Shown one piece after another: positions 13,674 through 23,026 of a stretch of 38,622 nt of DNA (position 1 is its first letter; every line of letters starts with the position of its first letter). This DNA comes from Herbaspirillum sp. YR522. Lineage in GTDB: Bacteria; Pseudomonadota; Gammaproteobacteria; Burkholderiales; Burkholderiaceae_D. The position numbers were made by a program, and so were the translations under genes. The stretch is from assembly GCF_000282575.1 (NCBI RefSeq), contig NZ_AKJA01000112.1, forward strand, positions 1 to 38,622, in the 5' to 3' direction. The notes below the pieces were generated by a model. It saw nothing but the letters and a program-made list of their open reading frames with translations, did not search any database and was not told the DNA's origin.

Positions 13674-16355
13674 GTGGATATGTCGTCAGCCAGTGGTATT
13701 GCCCGCAATATCGATATCGATGCCCAGGAAACCCAGGAATGGCTGGACGCGCTGCAAAGCGTGCTGGCCGAAGCCGGCCCGGAGCGGGCCCGCTACCTGC
13801 TCTCGCGCCTGTCGGCCACGGCCCGCCAATGGGGCGTGGACTGGCGCGATGCGCCCGTGACCCCCTACGTCAATACCATCCGCGCCGACCAGGAGCCACC
13901 CTTTCCCGGCGGCGCCGATGCCCAGGCGCTGGAAGAGCGCATCGCCGGCATCATGCGCTGGAACGCGCTGGCCATGGTGGTGCGGGCCAACCGCGCCCAT
14001 GGCGAACTGGGCGGGCATATCGCCAGCTTCGCATCGGCGGCGGACCTGTTCGAGGTCGGTTTCAATCATTTCTTCCGTGCCCGTACCGACGATTTCGCTG
14101 GCGATATCGTGTATTTCCAGCCGCACTCTGCGCCCGGCATCTATGCCCGTGCCTTCCTCGAAGGCAGCTTGCAGGAGCAGGACCTGACCTATTACCGGCG
14201 CGAGATCGAGGCCAGGCGCGACGGCCGCCAGGGACTTTCATCTTATCCACACCCGTGGCTGATGCCCGGGTTCTGGCAATTCCCGACTGGATCGATGGGG
14301 ATCGGGCCGATCAACGCCATCTACCAGGCGCGCTTCCTGCGCTATCTCGAACACCGGGGGCTGTTGCAGGACCAGGGGCGCCGCGTCTGGGGCGTGTTCG
14401 GCGACGGCGAGATGGACGAGCCCGAATCGCTGGCGGCGCTGTCACTGGCGGCACGCGAGAAGCTGGACAACATGATCTTCGTGGTCAACTGCAACCTGCA
14501 ACGGCTCGATGGCCCGGTGCGCGGCAATGGGCATATCGTCGACGAGCTCGAGACCCTGTTCGCCGGGGCCGGCTGGAACGTCATCAAGCTGCTGTGGGGT
14601 TCCGACTGGGACCCGTTGTTTGCCCGCGATGCCGAGGGCGAGCTGGTGGATGCGCTCAACCGCACCGTGGACGGCCAGTTGCAGACCTTCGCCGCCAATG
14701 ACGGCGCTTTCAACCGCGAGCATTTCTTCGGCCAGAACGCCGGCACCCGCGCCATCGGCGCCACCCTGACCGATGAACAGATCGATCGCCTGCGCCGCGG
14801 TGGGCATGACATGAAGAAGATCTTCGCCGCCTACCAGGCCGCGGCCCAGCATCGCGGACAGCCGACGGTGATCCTGGCGCAGACCAAGAAGGGCTATGGC
14901 ATGGGCGCCGCCGGCGAGGGCAAGATGACCACCCACCAGCAGAAGAAACTGGACGATACCAGCCTGCTGCAATTTCGTGACCGCTTCAAGCTGCCGCTGA
15001 GCGACGAGCAGTGTAGTTCGCTGTCGTTCTTCCGACCCGACGATGACAGCGCCGAGATGCGCCATCTGCATGCGCGCCGTGCCGCACTCGGCGGTTACCT
15101 GCCGCGGCGCGACGCCGGCCAGGTGCGGCGTGCCGTGCCATCGCTGCAATCGCATGCGCGTTTTGCGCTGGAGGCCGACGGCAAGGAGATGTCGTCGACC
15201 ATGGCGCTGGTGCGCCAGTTGGGCAACCTGCTCAAGGACCCCGAGTTCGGCCGTTACGTGGTGCCCATCGTGGCCGACGAGGCACGCACCTTCGGCATGG
15301 CCAACCTGTTTCGCCAGGTCGGTATCTATGCCTCGCAAGGGCAGTTGTATGAGCCCGAGGATATCGGCTCCATCCTGTACTACCGCGAGGCCAGGGATGG
15401 CCAGATCCTCGAGGAAGGGATTACCGAGGCCGGCGCGATCTCGTCATGGACCGCTGCCGCTACCGCCTATTCGGTACACGGCACGCCGATGCTGCCGTTC
15501 TATATCTATTATTCGATGTTCGGTTTCCAGCGCATCGGCGACCTGATCTGGGCCGCTGCCGACCAGCGCGCCCGTGGTTTCCTGGTCGGCGCCACGTCTG
15601 GGCGTACCACGCTGGGCGGCGAGGGTTTGCAGCACCAGGATGGCACCAGTCACCTGGCGGCCGCCACTATCCCCAATTGCGTGGCCTATGACCCGGCCTA
15701 TGCCTATGAGCTGGCGGTGATCGTCGACGAAGGCATGCGGCGCATGATGGAGCGTGGCGAGGATGTCTTCTATTACGTCACCGTCACCAATGAGAACGAG
15801 CCCCAGCCGAGCCTGCCGCCCGACGCCCGCGACGGTATCCTGCGTGGCATGCACTGCCTGCAGGTGCGACCCGCGGCTGCCGTCAGGCTGCTGGCGTCGG
15901 GCCCGATCCTCAAGGAGGCGCTGGCGGCATCGCAGTTGCTGCAACAGCACTGGCAGCTCGACAGCGAGGTCTGGAGCGTCACCAGTTTCACCGAACTGGC
16001 GCGTGACGGCGTGGCCGCACAACGCCGGCAGCGCCTGCAGGGAGCGGCCACGGTGCCGTACGTCACCAGCCGGTTGCAGGGCAGCGAGGCGCCGGTGATT
16101 GCCGTGAGCGACTACGTGCGGACCCTGCCCGAGGGGATCCGCGCGTTCGTGCCGGCGCCGTTCGTCACGCTCGGCACCGATGGCTTCGGCCGCAGTGACA
16201 CCCGGGCCAACCTGCGGGCGTTCTTCGAGATCGACGCCCGCTGGATCGCCTACACCGCCTTGACCGAATTGTTTGCCGGCCAGCGCGAGCGGCTGGCTGC
16301 GGCGGCGGTGACGCTGGGGATCGATACCGGCCAGCCTTTTTCACTGACGCTCTGA
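13674..16355 (+). CDS. Homodimeric pyruvate/2-oxobutyrate dehydrogenase E1 (AceE/MdeB family)
   Basis: Thiamine-diphosphate E1 subunit of a 2-oxoacid dehydrogenase (893 residues; AceE is about 890). It decarboxylates a 2-oxoacid and passes the acyl group to a lipoyl E2. The ThDP/Mg motif is GDGEMDEPESLAAL (from about 243) with NCNLQRLDGP following. The rest tracks AceE closely: HPWLMPGFWQFPTGSMG, QTKKGYGMG, ADEARTFGM, FYIYYSMFGFQRIGDL and GEGLQHQDGTSH. I chose the GTG at 13674 because AGGAG at 13662-13666 is 7 bases upstream; the ATG two codons later is the alternative. No E2 or E3 gene is adjacent, so this is a second, stand-alone E1, as with mdeB, and the divergent Lrp-type gene supports a role in amino-acid-derived 2-oxoacid breakdown. 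Substrate is inferred. Confidence 0.88.
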   Translation: MDMSSASGIARNIDIDAQETQEWLDALQSVLAEAGPERARYLLSRLSATARQWGVDWRDAPVTPYVNTIRADQEPPFPGGADAQALEERIAGIMRWNALAMVVRANRAHGELGGHIASFASAADLFEVGFNHFFRARTDDFAGDIVYFQPHSAPGIYARAFLEGSLQEQDLTYYRREIEARRDGRQGLSSYPHPWLMPGFWQFPTGSMGIGPINAIYQARFLRYLEHRGLLQDQGRRVWGVFGDGEMDEPESLAALSLAAREKLDNMIFVVNCNLQRLDGPVRGNGHIVDELETLFAGAGWNVIKLLWGSDWDPLFARDAEGELVDALNRTVDGQLQTFAANDGAFNREHFFGQNAGTRAIGATLTDEQIDRLRRGGHDMKKIFAAYQAAAQHRGQPTVILAQTKKGYGMGAAGEGKMTTHQQKKLDDTSLLQFRDRFKLPLSDEQCSSLSFFRPDDDSAEMRHLHARRAALGGYLPRRDAGQVRRAVPSLQSHARFALEADGKEMSSTMALVRQLGNLLKDPEFGRYVVPIVADEARTFGMANLFRQVGIYASQGQLYEPEDIGSILYYREARDGQILEEGITEAGAISSWTAAATAYSVHGTPMLPFYIYYSMFGFQRIGDLIWAAADQRARGFLVGATSGRTTLGGEGLQHQDGTSHLAAATIPNCVAYDPAYAYELAVIVDEGMRRMMERGEDVFYYVTVTNENEPQPSLPPDARDGILRGMHCLQVRPAAAVRLLASGPILKEALAASQLLQQHWQLDSEVWSVTSFTELARDGVAAQRRQRLQGAATVPYVTSRLQGSEAPVIAVSDYVRTLPEGIRAFVPAPFVTLGTDGFGRSDTRANLRAFFEIDARWIAYTALTELFAGQRERLAAAAVTLGIDTGQPFSLTL

Positions 16356-16441
16356 ACAGCCGTCGGCATGCGGCGCTTGCGGCGCGGGCGGGATTGAAAA
16401 TCTCTCATCAGAGGCAGCCGATGCGTTTGTTATAGTGAAAG

Positions 16442-16479
16442 CCGCCGTGGGCAGTTGAAGTTGTCCACAGCGGTTTTTC
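16442..16479 (+). terminator. Intrinsic terminator after the E1 gene
   Basis: CCGCCGTGGGCA and TGTCCACAGCGG form a 12-pair stem with one mismatch and one G-T pair around an 8-base loop, followed by TTTTT. It lies 87 bases after the E1 stop and ends the transcript before the SDR gene. The right arm contains a one-mismatch DnaA box. Confidence 0.75.
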
Positions 16480-16510
16480 ATTGGACAACGAGATCACAGG
16501 AGTAGACACA

Positions 16511-17269
16511 ATGGCAGCACCGAAACGTATTGCACTGGTGACCGGCGCCGGCTCGGGCATCGGGAGGCAGATTTCCCTGGCGCTGCTGGGTGAGGGGTAT
16601 GGCGTGGTACTGGCCGGCCGCCGCCAGGAGGCGCTGGACGACACCGTCAAGCTGGCCGGTGAGGCTGCCGCCAATGCGCTGACCGTCTCGGCCGACGTGG
16701 CCGATGCGGGCTCGGTGAAGAACCTGTTTGCCAAGGCCGTCGAGCGTTTCGGCCGGCTCGACCTGCTGTTCAACAATGCCGGCATCTTCGCCCCGCCGGT
16801 GTCGCTGGAAGAATTGAGCGTAGAGCAGTGGAGGTCGGCTGTCGATATCAACCTGACCGGGGTGTTCCTGTGCACCCAGGAAGCCTTCCGGGTGATGAAG
16901 GCGCAATCGCCACGCGGCGGGCGCATCATCAACAACGGCTCGATCTCGGCCCACGCGCCGCGCCCGTTTTCGGCCTCGTACACCGCCACCAAGCATGCCG
17001 TGACCGGCCTGACCAAGGCCACCTCGCTGGATGGTCGCCAGTACGACATCGCCTGCGGCCAGATCGATATCGGCAATGCCTCCACCGACATGACCACGCT
17101 GATGAAGAAGGGGACGCTGCAGGCCGATGGCTCCACCAAGGTCGAGCCGACCATGGATGCCGAGCATGTCGCCCGCGCCATCATCTACATGGATAGCCTG
17201 CCGCTGGAGGCCAACGTGCAGTTCATGACGGTGATGGCGACCAAGATGCCATTCATCGGACGGGGTTGA
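16511..17269 (+). CDS. Short-chain dehydrogenase/reductase
   Basis: Classical NAD(P)-dependent SDR oxidoreductase of 252 residues. Cofactor motif TGAGSGIG (11-18), NNAG at 88-91, structural Asn N114 (DINLTG), and the catalytic S144, Y157 and K161 (SYTATK) are all in place. AGGAG at 16498-16502 sits 8 bases upstream of the ATG at 16511. The residue after the second strand region is Arg (AGRRQ, about 36-38), which favours NADP(H). It is a single gene bracketed by two terminators; substrate unknown. Confidence 0.92.
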   Translation: MAAPKRIALVTGAGSGIGRQISLALLGEGYGVVLAGRRQEALDDTVKLAGEAAANALTVSADVADAGSVKNLFAKAVERFGRLDLLFNNAGIFAPPVSLEELSVEQWRSAVDINLTGVFLCTQEAFRVMKAQSPRGGRIINNGSISAHAPRPFSASYTATKHAVTGLTKATSLDGRQYDIACGQIDIGNASTDMTTLMKKGTLQADGSTKVEPTMDAEHVARAIIYMDSLPLEANVQFMTVMATKMPFIGRG

Positions 17270-17294
17270 TCGATGCGGTGATTGCCGGCTGGCA

Positions 17295-17335
17295 CGAAAA
17301 ACGCGCTGGGGTGAGTCACCGCAGCGCGTTTTTTT
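17295..17335. terminator. Bidirectional intrinsic terminator between SDR gene and ubiX
   Basis: ACGCGCTG (17301-17308) pairs perfectly with CAGCGCGT (17322-17329) across a loop. A T-run follows on the + strand (17329-17335) and an A-run precedes (17297-17301), giving T on the other strand. It can stop both the rightward SDR transcript and the leftward grxD-ubiX transcript. Its T-run touches the ubiX stop codon (17334-17336). Confidence 0.85.
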
Positions 17336-17915
17336 ATCCGCCTGGCTTCAGCCCCAGCCATTCGGGTGTGAGCGCATGGGCCACCCCGAACAGGTCCAGT
17401 ACCCGCCCCAGCGTATGGTCGATCATCTGTTCGATCGATTGTGGCCGCTGGTAGAAGCCCGGCAATGGGGGAAAGATCACGCCGCCCATTTCGGTCACGG
17501 CGGTCATGTTGCGCAGGTGGGCCAGGTTGAACGGTGTTTCACGCACCATCAACACCAGCCGACGACGCTCCTTGAGCACCACGTCGGCGGCGCGCGTGAT
17601 CAGGTTGTCGGACAGGCCATGGGCCACGGCCGCCAGCGTCTTCATCGAGCAGGGCGCCACCACCATGCCGCACGACGCAAACGAACCACTGGCAATCGAG
17701 GCGCCGATGTCGCGCACGTGATGCACCACATCGGCCAATGCTTCGACGTCCTTGCGGCCGAGGTCGAGTTCCTGGTGGATATTGAGTACGCCGGCGTCGG
17801 AAATCATCAGGTGCGTCTCGACCTGGTCCGATTGCCGCAAGTGCTGCAGCAGGCGCACACCGTAAGCCGCGCCGGTGGCGCCAGTGATGGCGATGATCAG
17901 GCGCTGGCGCGGCAT
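17334..17915 (-). CDS. ubiX: Flavin prenyltransferase UbiX
   Basis: Cytoplasmic enzyme (193 residues) that joins a dimethylallyl group to FMN to make prenylated FMN, the cofactor of UbiD decarboxylases in ubiquinone biosynthesis. Recognisable elements are the N-terminal IIAITGATGAAYGVRLLQ nucleotide fold, ASGSFASCGMVVAPCSMKTLAAVAHG, and the C-terminal LVLMVRETPFNLAHLRNM with FPPLPGFYQRPQSI. It follows grxD with a 9-base gap and has only a weak ribosome site, so it is probably translated from the grxD message. The ubiD partner is not in the window. Confidence 0.93.
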   Translation of the reverse strand: MPRQRLIIAITGATGAAYGVRLLQHLRQSDQVETHLMISDAGVLNIHQELDLGRKDVEALADVVHHVRDIGASIASGSFASCGMVVAPCSMKTLAAVAHGLSDNLITRAADVVLKERRRLVLMVRETPFNLAHLRNMTAVTEMGGVIFPPLPGFYQRPQSIEQMIDHTLGRVLDLFGVAHALTPEWLGLKPGG

Positions 17916-17924
17916 CGCGACCGC

Positions 17925-18236
17925 TTAACCCTTGATCAGGGTCTGCAGTTCACCCGATGCATACATTTCGCTCAGGATATCGGAGCCGCCGACGAACTCG
18001 CCGTTGACGTACAACTGGGGGATGGTCGGCCAGTTCGAGTATTCCTTGATGCCCTGGCGCACGTCCGGGCTTTCCAGCACATTGACGGTGACGATGTTTT
18101 CGGCGCCGCTGGCCTTGAGCAGCTGGATTGCCTTGCCCGAGAAGCCGCATTGCGGAAACTGTGCAGTGCCCTTCATGAACAGCACCACGGGGTTTTGGGT
18201 AACGGTGTCTTTGATCCAGGTTTGAACGTCGCTCAT
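17925..18236 (-). CDS. grxD: Monothiol glutaredoxin Grx4
   Basis: Cytoplasmic monothiol glutaredoxin (103 residues) that binds and passes on [2Fe-2S] clusters. The CGFS active site is at 30-33 (PQCGFSGKA). The glutathione-binding [18 protein letters not shown] and the [10 protein letters not shown] lead are family hallmarks. I chose the ATG at 18236, which gives the usual [12 protein letters not shown] start. In many betaproteobacteria the order is hemK/prmC-grxD-ubiX; the methyltransferase gene is missing here, and the next gene upstream is hpf on the same strand behind its own terminator. Confidence 0.95.
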   Translation of the reverse strand: MSDVQTWIKDTVTQNPVVLFMKGTAQFPQCGFSGKAIQLLKASGAENIVTVNVLESPDVRQGIKEYSNWPTIPQLYVNGEFVGGSDILSEMYASGELQTLIKG

Positions 18237-18349
18237 GGCATTTGCCTTAAAAGAATGGTGATTGCCGCCATTATATGAAAAAGCCGTGAGGCGCGTTTGG
18301 AATACACGCCGCCGCGTGGCCACACGATGCAGGTTGTTGCAACAGCGCC

Positions 18350-18383
18350 CGCAAAAGCAAAAAGGGCGCTTGCGCGCCCTTTC
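18350..18383 (-). terminator. Intrinsic terminator after hpf
   Basis: AAAGGGCGC (18361-18369) pairs perfectly with GCGCCCTTT (18374-18382) over a 4-base loop. On the minus strand the stem is followed by TTTTTGCTTTT. It lies about 35 bases past the hpf stop and closes the kdsD-to-hpf operon. Confidence 0.85.
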
Positions 18384-18415
18384 GTCATGGGGGGGAAATT
18401 ATTTCCGGGATGGCA

Positions 18416-18808
18416 TCAAGTCGCGACTGCCGTATTGGCCGTGGCTTCGACATCGGCTGCATCAACCTCGGTCTCGCTATCGCCGCTGAGGCGCTTGGCG
18501 TCCGAATGGTGATTCTGCAAACGGTCCTTGTGCTTGATGACCTGGCGATCGAGCTTGTCGATCAGTCCATCGATGGCCGCATACAGGTCGTGCGCGATGC
18601 TCTCTGCGTGCAGGTCACGGCCCTTGACGTGCACATTGATTTCCGCTTTCTGCCTTTTTTCTTTTTCTGTAAGTTTATCTACGCTCAGGATGACGCTGAC
18701 GTCGATGACATTATCGAAATGCCGCTTGATACGTGCCAGCTTGCTTTGCACATATTCGCGAATGGCGGGCGTCAGTTCGAGGTGGTGTCCACTAATGGTC
18801 AGATTCAT
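18416..18808 (-). CDS. hpf: Ribosome hibernation promoting factor
   Basis: Ribosome-associated stress protein (130 residues) that binds in the 30S decoding channel and promotes 100S dimers when growth stops. The beta-alpha-beta-beta-beta-alpha body is clear: [58 protein letters not shown] and [21 protein letters not shown]. The tail is an acidic low-complexity stretch of about 30 residues, longer than E. coli Hpf (95) but without the long-HPF dimerisation domain. AGGAG lies 6 bases before the ATG at 18808. It follows rpoN, its usual neighbour, after a 140-base gap. The ptsN/hprK/rapZ genes that often come next are absent. Confidence 0.95.
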   Translation of the reverse strand: MNLTISGHHLELTPAIREYVQSKLARIKRHFDNVIDVSVILSVDKLTEKEKRQKAEINVHVKGRDLHAESIAHDLYAAIDGLIDKLDRQVIKHKDRLQNHHSDAKRLSGDSETEVDAADVEATANTAVAT

Positions 18809-18948
18809 ACAACTCTCCTATCGTGAAGTCACTGGAGGTTCGTGCATCTCGTCCAATACACCGGAGGCACAGCGTTCGTGGTCAGGTGGCATGGCATCTG
18901 CCTGAACACAGCGACGGCTTCAAATTACAAAAGGTGCAACAGAAAAAA

Positions 18949-20442
18949 CTAAAGGGACTTGCGGAGATTGACTGGTGGAATCTTCAGCACTTCACGGTAC
19001 TTGGCGACAGTGCGCCGCGCGACCACCATGCCTTGTTCAGCCAGCATATCCGCAATCTTGCTGTCGGAAAGTGGTGTCTGAGGGTTTTCGGCTCCTATCA
19101 ATTGTTTGATCAGCGCCCGGATCGCGGTGGAGGAAGCTTCACCTCCGGTTTCGGTCGCGACGTGGCTACCGAAGAAGTATTTCAACTCGAACATGCCGTG
19201 CGGGGTAAGCATGTATTTCTGAGTTGTCACGCGAGAAATCGTGCTCTCGTGTAAACCCAGTGTATCAGCAATTTCGCGCAGCACAAGGGGGCGCATCGCC
19301 ACCGCACCGTGCGAAAAGAAGTTTCTCTGGCGTTCGACGATAGCCTGAGCGACTCGCAAAATTGTATCGAAACGTTGCCGCATGTTCTTGATGAGCCACT
19401 TCGCCTCCTGCAACTGGGAAGTGAGCGAAACTTCGCCTTTGGACTGTTTCAGGGCACTCGCATACATCGCATTGACGCGCAGCTTGGGCATGACGTCGTG
19501 GTTGAGCAAGACCTGCCAGCCGTTCTTGGTCTGCTTGACGATCACGTCCGGCACCACATAGTCGGAGGCATCCCGGGCGAACTCGGCGCCAGGATGAGGG
19601 CGGCACTGGCGGATGATGACCTGCGCCTCGCGCAGGTCCTCGTCGTCGCAGTCGAGCGCCTTCTTGATCTTGTTGAAGTCGCGCTGGGCAAAGAGCGGCA
19701 GGCATTCCTCGACGATGCGCAGGGCCAGCCTGCGGGTGACGAACGCCACCTTCGGCATGCGCCGGATCTGCAGCGCCAGGCATTCGCTGGCCGTGCGCGC
19801 ACCCACGCCGGGCGGGTCCAGGCTCTGCAGCAGCTTGAGTGCGATCGACAGTTCTTCCAGGTCGACCTCTACCTCTTCGGGCAGGCGCGCCAGGATGTCT
19901 TCCAGCGGTTCTTCGAGATAGCCGCTTTCGTCCAGCGCGTCGGCCAGCAATTCGAGCAGCGCACGGTCGCGCAAGGTGCGCGCGGTGACCCGGACCTGTT
20001 CCAGCAGGTGCTCCCGCAGCGTCACTTCGTGCGCTTCGAGTTGCGGGCGCGAATCGTCGTCGTCGGCCGACTTGCCGTTGCGGGCGACGTCGTCGAAGCT
20101 CCAGTCGGATTCGCCGGACACGCCCGCGTCGTTCTGTTGGTTGTCCTGAAATTCGAGGCTGGTGTCGCCTTCGGCCGCGGGCGGCGGCGCCTCGCCATGC
20201 TGCTCGGCGCCGGGTTCGGCGATGCCGCTGGATTGGGTGGCGTTGATGGCGCCATCGGCCAGCAGTCGCACCGAGTTGTCGAGGGCGTCGTCCAGCCGCT
20301 CCAGCAATGGGTTGTCCGACAGTATCTGCTCGAGTTCCTGGTGCAATTCCAGCGTCGACAGTTGCAACAATCTGATCGACTGCTGCAGTTGCGGCGTCAA
20401 TGCGAGGTGTTGCGATGTGCGAAGCTGGAGCGATTGTTTCAT
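18949..20442 (-). CDS. rpoN: RNA polymerase sigma-54 factor
   Basis: Alternative sigma factor (497 residues) for -24/-12 promoters driven by enhancer-binding ATPases. Region I is the Gln/Leu-rich N-terminus ([23 protein letters not shown] cut in two: [11 protein letters not shown] and [11 protein letters not shown]). Region II is an acidic spacer of about 90 residues. The core-binding region follows, then the DNA-binding part with the helix-turn-helix ([20 protein letters not shown]) and the RpoN box [10 protein letters not shown] near the C-terminus. It is 30 bases downstream of lptB and probably cotranscribed; the ribosome site is weak. Confidence 0.97.
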   Translation of the reverse strand: MKQSLQLRTSQHLALTPQLQQSIRLLQLSTLELHQELEQILSDNPLLERLDDALDNSVRLLADGAINATQSSGIAEPGAEQHGEAPPPAAEGDTSLEFQDNQQNDAGVSGESDWSFDDVARNGKSADDDDSRPQLEAHEVTLREHLLEQVRVTARTLRDRALLELLADALDESGYLEEPLEDILARLPEEVEVDLEELSIALKLLQSLDPPGVGARTASECLALQIRRMPKVAFVTRRLALRIVEECLPLFAQRDFNKIKKALDCDDEDLREAQVIIRQCRPHPGAEFARDASDYVVPDVIVKQTKNGWQVLLNHDVMPKLRVNAMYASALKQSKGEVSLTSQLQEAKWLIKNMRQRFDTILRVAQAIVERQRNFFSHGAVAMRPLVLREIADTLGLHESTISRVTTQKYMLTPHGMFELKYFFGSHVATETGGEASSTAIRALIKQLIGAENPQTPLSDSKIADMLAEQGMVVARRTVAKYREVLKIPPVNLRKSL

Positions 20443-20472
20443 TAGTCTTTCAGGTATCGCGTGAGCGCGACA

Positions 20473-21213
20473 TTACATGCGGAAATGTTCGCCCAGGTAG
20501 ACGCGTCGTACCGACTCGTTGGCGATGATCTCGTCCGGACTGCCGCTGGCCAGCACGGTGCCCTGGTTGATGATGTAGGCGCGATCGCAGATGCCCAGGG
20601 TCTCGCGAACGTTGTGATCGGTGATCAGTACACCGATGCCGCGCTCCTTGAGGAAGCGCACGATGCGCTGGATCTCGATGACGGCAATCGGGTCGATACC
20701 GGCAAAGGGTTCGTCCAGCAGCACGAAACGCGGATCGGTGGCCAGGGCGCGGGCGATCTCGACCCGTCGCCGCTCGCCGCCCGACAAAGACAGCGCCTGG
20801 CTGTCGCGCAGTTTTTCGATCTGCAGTTCATGCAGCAGGTTGTCCAGGCGTGCCTCGATCTCGTCACGCGCCAGCGGCTTGCCGTTCTCCCGGCGCAGTT
20901 CCAGCACCGCGCGGATGTTGTCCTCGACGCTCAGCTTGCGAAATACCGAGGCCTCCTGCGGCAAGTACGACAGGCCCAGCGTGGCGCGCTCGTGGATCGG
21001 CAGTCGCGAGATGGCCGCGTTGTCGAGATCGATCTCGCCGCCGTCGGAAGGCACCAGCCCGACGATCATGTAGAACGACGTGGTCTTGCCGGCGCCATTG
21101 GGGCCCAACAGGCCCACCACTTCGCCGCTGTTGACCTGCAACGACACATCGCGCACCACCTGGCGCGCGCCGTAACTTTTCTTCAGGCCCTTTACCACCA
21201 GCGAACTTGCCAT
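20473..21213 (-). CDS. lptB: LPS export ABC transporter ATPase LptB
   Basis: Cytoplasmic ATPase (246 residues) of the LptB2FG extractor that lifts LPS from the inner membrane into the LptC-LptA bridge. Walker [10 protein letters not shown] (37-45), signature LSGGERRR (143-150) and Walker B FVLLDEP (163-169) are followed by FAGIDPIAV, an LptB hallmark. The ATG at 21213 is one base after the lptA stop (TGAcATG), so translation is probably coupled. The lptF and lptG permease genes are elsewhere. Confidence 0.97.
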   Translation of the reverse strand: MASSLVVKGLKKSYGARQVVRDVSLQVNSGEVVGLLGPNGAGKTTSFYMIVGLVPSDGGEIDLDNAAISRLPIHERATLGLSYLPQEASVFRKLSVEDNIRAVLELRRENGKPLARDEIEARLDNLLHELQIEKLRDSQALSLSGGERRRVEIARALATDPRFVLLDEPFAGIDPIAVIEIQRIVRFLKERGIGVLITDHNVRETLGICDRAYIINQGTVLASGSPDEIIANESVRRVYLGEHFRM

Positions 21214-21214
21214 G

Positions 21215-21799
21215 TCACTGACCCTTTCCGGTGGATGTGGCCGGCGCGGCGGGCGCGTCGACCGGGGCTGTCTTGGGCTGGATCACGGCCGTGATGCGGC
21301 CCGAGCCAGGCTTGCTCTGGCCCGAGGCATTGTTGTTGACCGAATAGAACTCGGCGCGACTGTCGTACGAGATGAATTCGCCATTGACTTCGTCGGTGAT
21401 GCGCTTGCCATCCATGCGCTGGATGTGGGCCCGATTGAACAGCTTGGAAATCTCGGTCTGCTCGGCATATTCGATGCGCTCGGCCTGGCCTTCGATCCAC
21501 AGGTCGGGGCCGCCATCGCGCTTTTGCCGGAAGCTTGCCAGCGAGCCCGGCGCGGCGTACAGCACGGCGTACTCGTAGCCGTACTGGTCGGTGGTCAATA
21601 CCACGCGGCCGGCCTTGATCAGCAGCGTGCCGCGCGTGAGCACCACGTTGCCGGTGAAGGTCTTCACCTGGCGCACATCGTCATACACCATCTGGTCGGC
21701 TTCGATATTGGTCGGCTTGGTGGAGTCGGCCTTCTCGGCGCGCGCAACGCCACATACTGCCAGCAGCAGCAACCAGGGGAGCAGTAAGGATGGTTTCAT
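21215..21799 (-). CDS. lptA: LPS transport periplasmic protein LptA
   Basis: Periplasmic bridge protein (194 residues) that carries LPS across the periplasm between LptC and LptD. It has an N-terminal Sec signal peptide ([21 protein letters not shown], cleavage about residue 21 after ARA) and then the OstA-type jellyroll: [42 protein letters not shown] and [19 protein letters not shown]. The C-terminus is a Pro/Ala-rich tail. It lies 71 bases downstream of lptC and one base upstream of lptB. Confidence 0.95.
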   Translation of the reverse strand: MKPSLLLPWLLLLAVCGVARAEKADSTKPTNIEADQMVYDDVRQVKTFTGNVVLTRGTLLIKAGRVVLTTDQYGYEYAVLYAAPGSLASFRQKRDGGPDLWIEGQAERIEYAEQTEISKLFNRAHIQRMDGKRITDEVNGEFISYDSRAEFYSVNNNASGQSKPGSGRITAVIQPKTAPVDAPAAPATSTGKGQ

Positions 21800-21870
21800 A
21801 GTTTCAGTTAGCGGGCTTGTGGCTTGGGTCGGGATCGAGGCCGGGTCCAGGGGGTGATGACTCGGCTTTC

Positions 21871-22479
21871 TCAGCGTTTCTTGGCGGTGGGTTCGTAGTG
21901 TCCCCGTACGCTACCCAGCAATTGCACTTCCTGGGTGGCGTTGTTGGCGATCATGCCCACACCGTTCAATGTGGTGGTGCCCATCGTCATTGCAACCGCC
22001 TTGTCGGTCTTGACGATTTCGTCATCGGGCAGCAGCAGCAGGTATTGCGACACCAGGTGCAGCGGCGGATTTCCCTTGACCGCGCCGCGGATTGCATTGG
22101 CGTTGCCATACATGTGGATCTGGGTCTGGTCGTCGGTCACGCGGGCCGTATCGGAATACAGCTCCATCGGCGGGCGCGCGGCGTCCAGGCTATGCACCAC
22201 CGGCTTGGTGATCTCGAACGAATCGTCGATGGGGTAATGCACCATTCTGGTCCCCGAGACGTCGTAACGCGGCAGGCCCGTGACAGCCATCTTCACATAG
22301 CTGAAGTTCTCGAGGTAATAGTCGGGCTTGCCGCGCGGGCGCTCCACCGGGGTCTGGTCGCCATTGCGGCGCAGTGCCTGCAGCACCCAGAAGCTGCCCA
22401 GCGCCAGTGCGACCAGGACCACCAGGATCACCCCCAGCCGGATACGCTGGGCCGCGCGTTCACCGCTGTGGTTGCTCAT
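21871..22479 (-). CDS. lptC: LPS export protein LptC
   Basis: Bitopic inner-membrane protein (202 residues) that receives LPS from LptB2FG and hands it to LptA. One N-terminal membrane helix lies at about 13-33 (IRLGVILVVLVALALGSFWVL), and a periplasmic jellyroll follows (YYLENFSYVKM, MELYSDTARVTDDQTQIHMYGNA and LNGVGMIANNATQEVQLLGSVRGHYEP). The ATG at 22479 overlaps the kdsC stop as ATGA. An upstream reading of the same frame is antisense-free but unlike LptC, so I use the ATGA start. Confidence 0.94.
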   Translation of the reverse strand: MSNHSGERAAQRIRLGVILVVLVALALGSFWVLQALRRNGDQTPVERPRGKPDYYLENFSYVKMAVTGLPRYDVSGTRMVHYPIDDSFEITKPVVHSLDAARPPMELYSDTARVTDDQTQIHMYGNANAIRGAVKGNPPLHLVSQYLLLLPDDEIVKTDKAVAMTMGTTTLNGVGMIANNATQEVQLLGSVRGHYEPTAKKR

Positions 22480-23024
22480 GCCAGGTACGGCGCCAGCGCC
22501 GCCTCGTAGTTGCCCTGGGCCGCCAGTACCAGGTCGCAGATCTCGCGTGCGGCACCATGGCCGCCGCCGGCGGTAGTGATGTAGTCGGCGCGCCGCTTGA
22601 CCTCGCGATGGCCGTGGGCCACGCACGCCTTGAAACCGACCCGGGTAAATACCGGCAGGTCGATCACGTCGTCCCCCAGGTAGCCGCACTGCGTCGCCTG
22701 CAGGCCCGTGTGTTGCAGCAGTTGCTCGAACGCCTGGCGCTTGTCGTGTATGCCCTGGAACACATGGGCGATGCCCAGGTCGCGCGCGCGCCGCACCACG
22801 AAGCCCGACTGGCGGGCGGTGATGATGGCCGTCGCCACGCCGGATTGCTGCAACATCTTGATGCCGTGGCCGTCGAGGGCATTGAAACGCTTGAAGGCCT
22901 CGCCGTCCTCGCCATAGAACAGGCCGCCATCGGTGAGCACACCGTCGACATCGAAGATCATCAGGCGGGTGGTGGCGGCCTTGGCGAGTACATCGGGCGC
23001 GAAGCTGGCGGCGAAGTCCGACAT
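22476..23024 (-). CDS. kdsC: 3-deoxy-manno-octulosonate-8-phosphatase
   Basis: Cytoplasmic HAD-family phosphatase (182 residues) that dephosphorylates Kdo-8-phosphate, the last step to free Kdo for LPS. The HAD nucleophile motif FDVDGVLTDG has D25 and D27. The loop TARQSGFVVRRARDLGI and the acidic motif YLGDDVIDLPV complete the active site; C0-type HAD without a cap domain, working as a tetramer. It starts 2 bases after the kdsD stop and its own stop overlaps lptC. Confidence 0.95.
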   Translation of the reverse strand: MSDFAASFAPDVLAKAATTRLMIFDVDGVLTDGGLFYGEDGEAFKRFNALDGHGIKMLQQSGVATAIITARQSGFVVRRARDLGIAHVFQGIHDKRQAFEQLLQHTGLQATQCGYLGDDVIDLPVFTRVGFKACVAHGHREVKRRADYITTAGGGHGAAREICDLVLAAQGNYEAALAPYLA

Positions 23025-23026
23025 GG

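Noticed and set aside
18809-18948. Sigma-54 (-24/-12) promoter for hpf downstream of rpoN
   Set aside because: No TGGCAC-N5-TTGCA-like sequence could be found in the 140-base gap.
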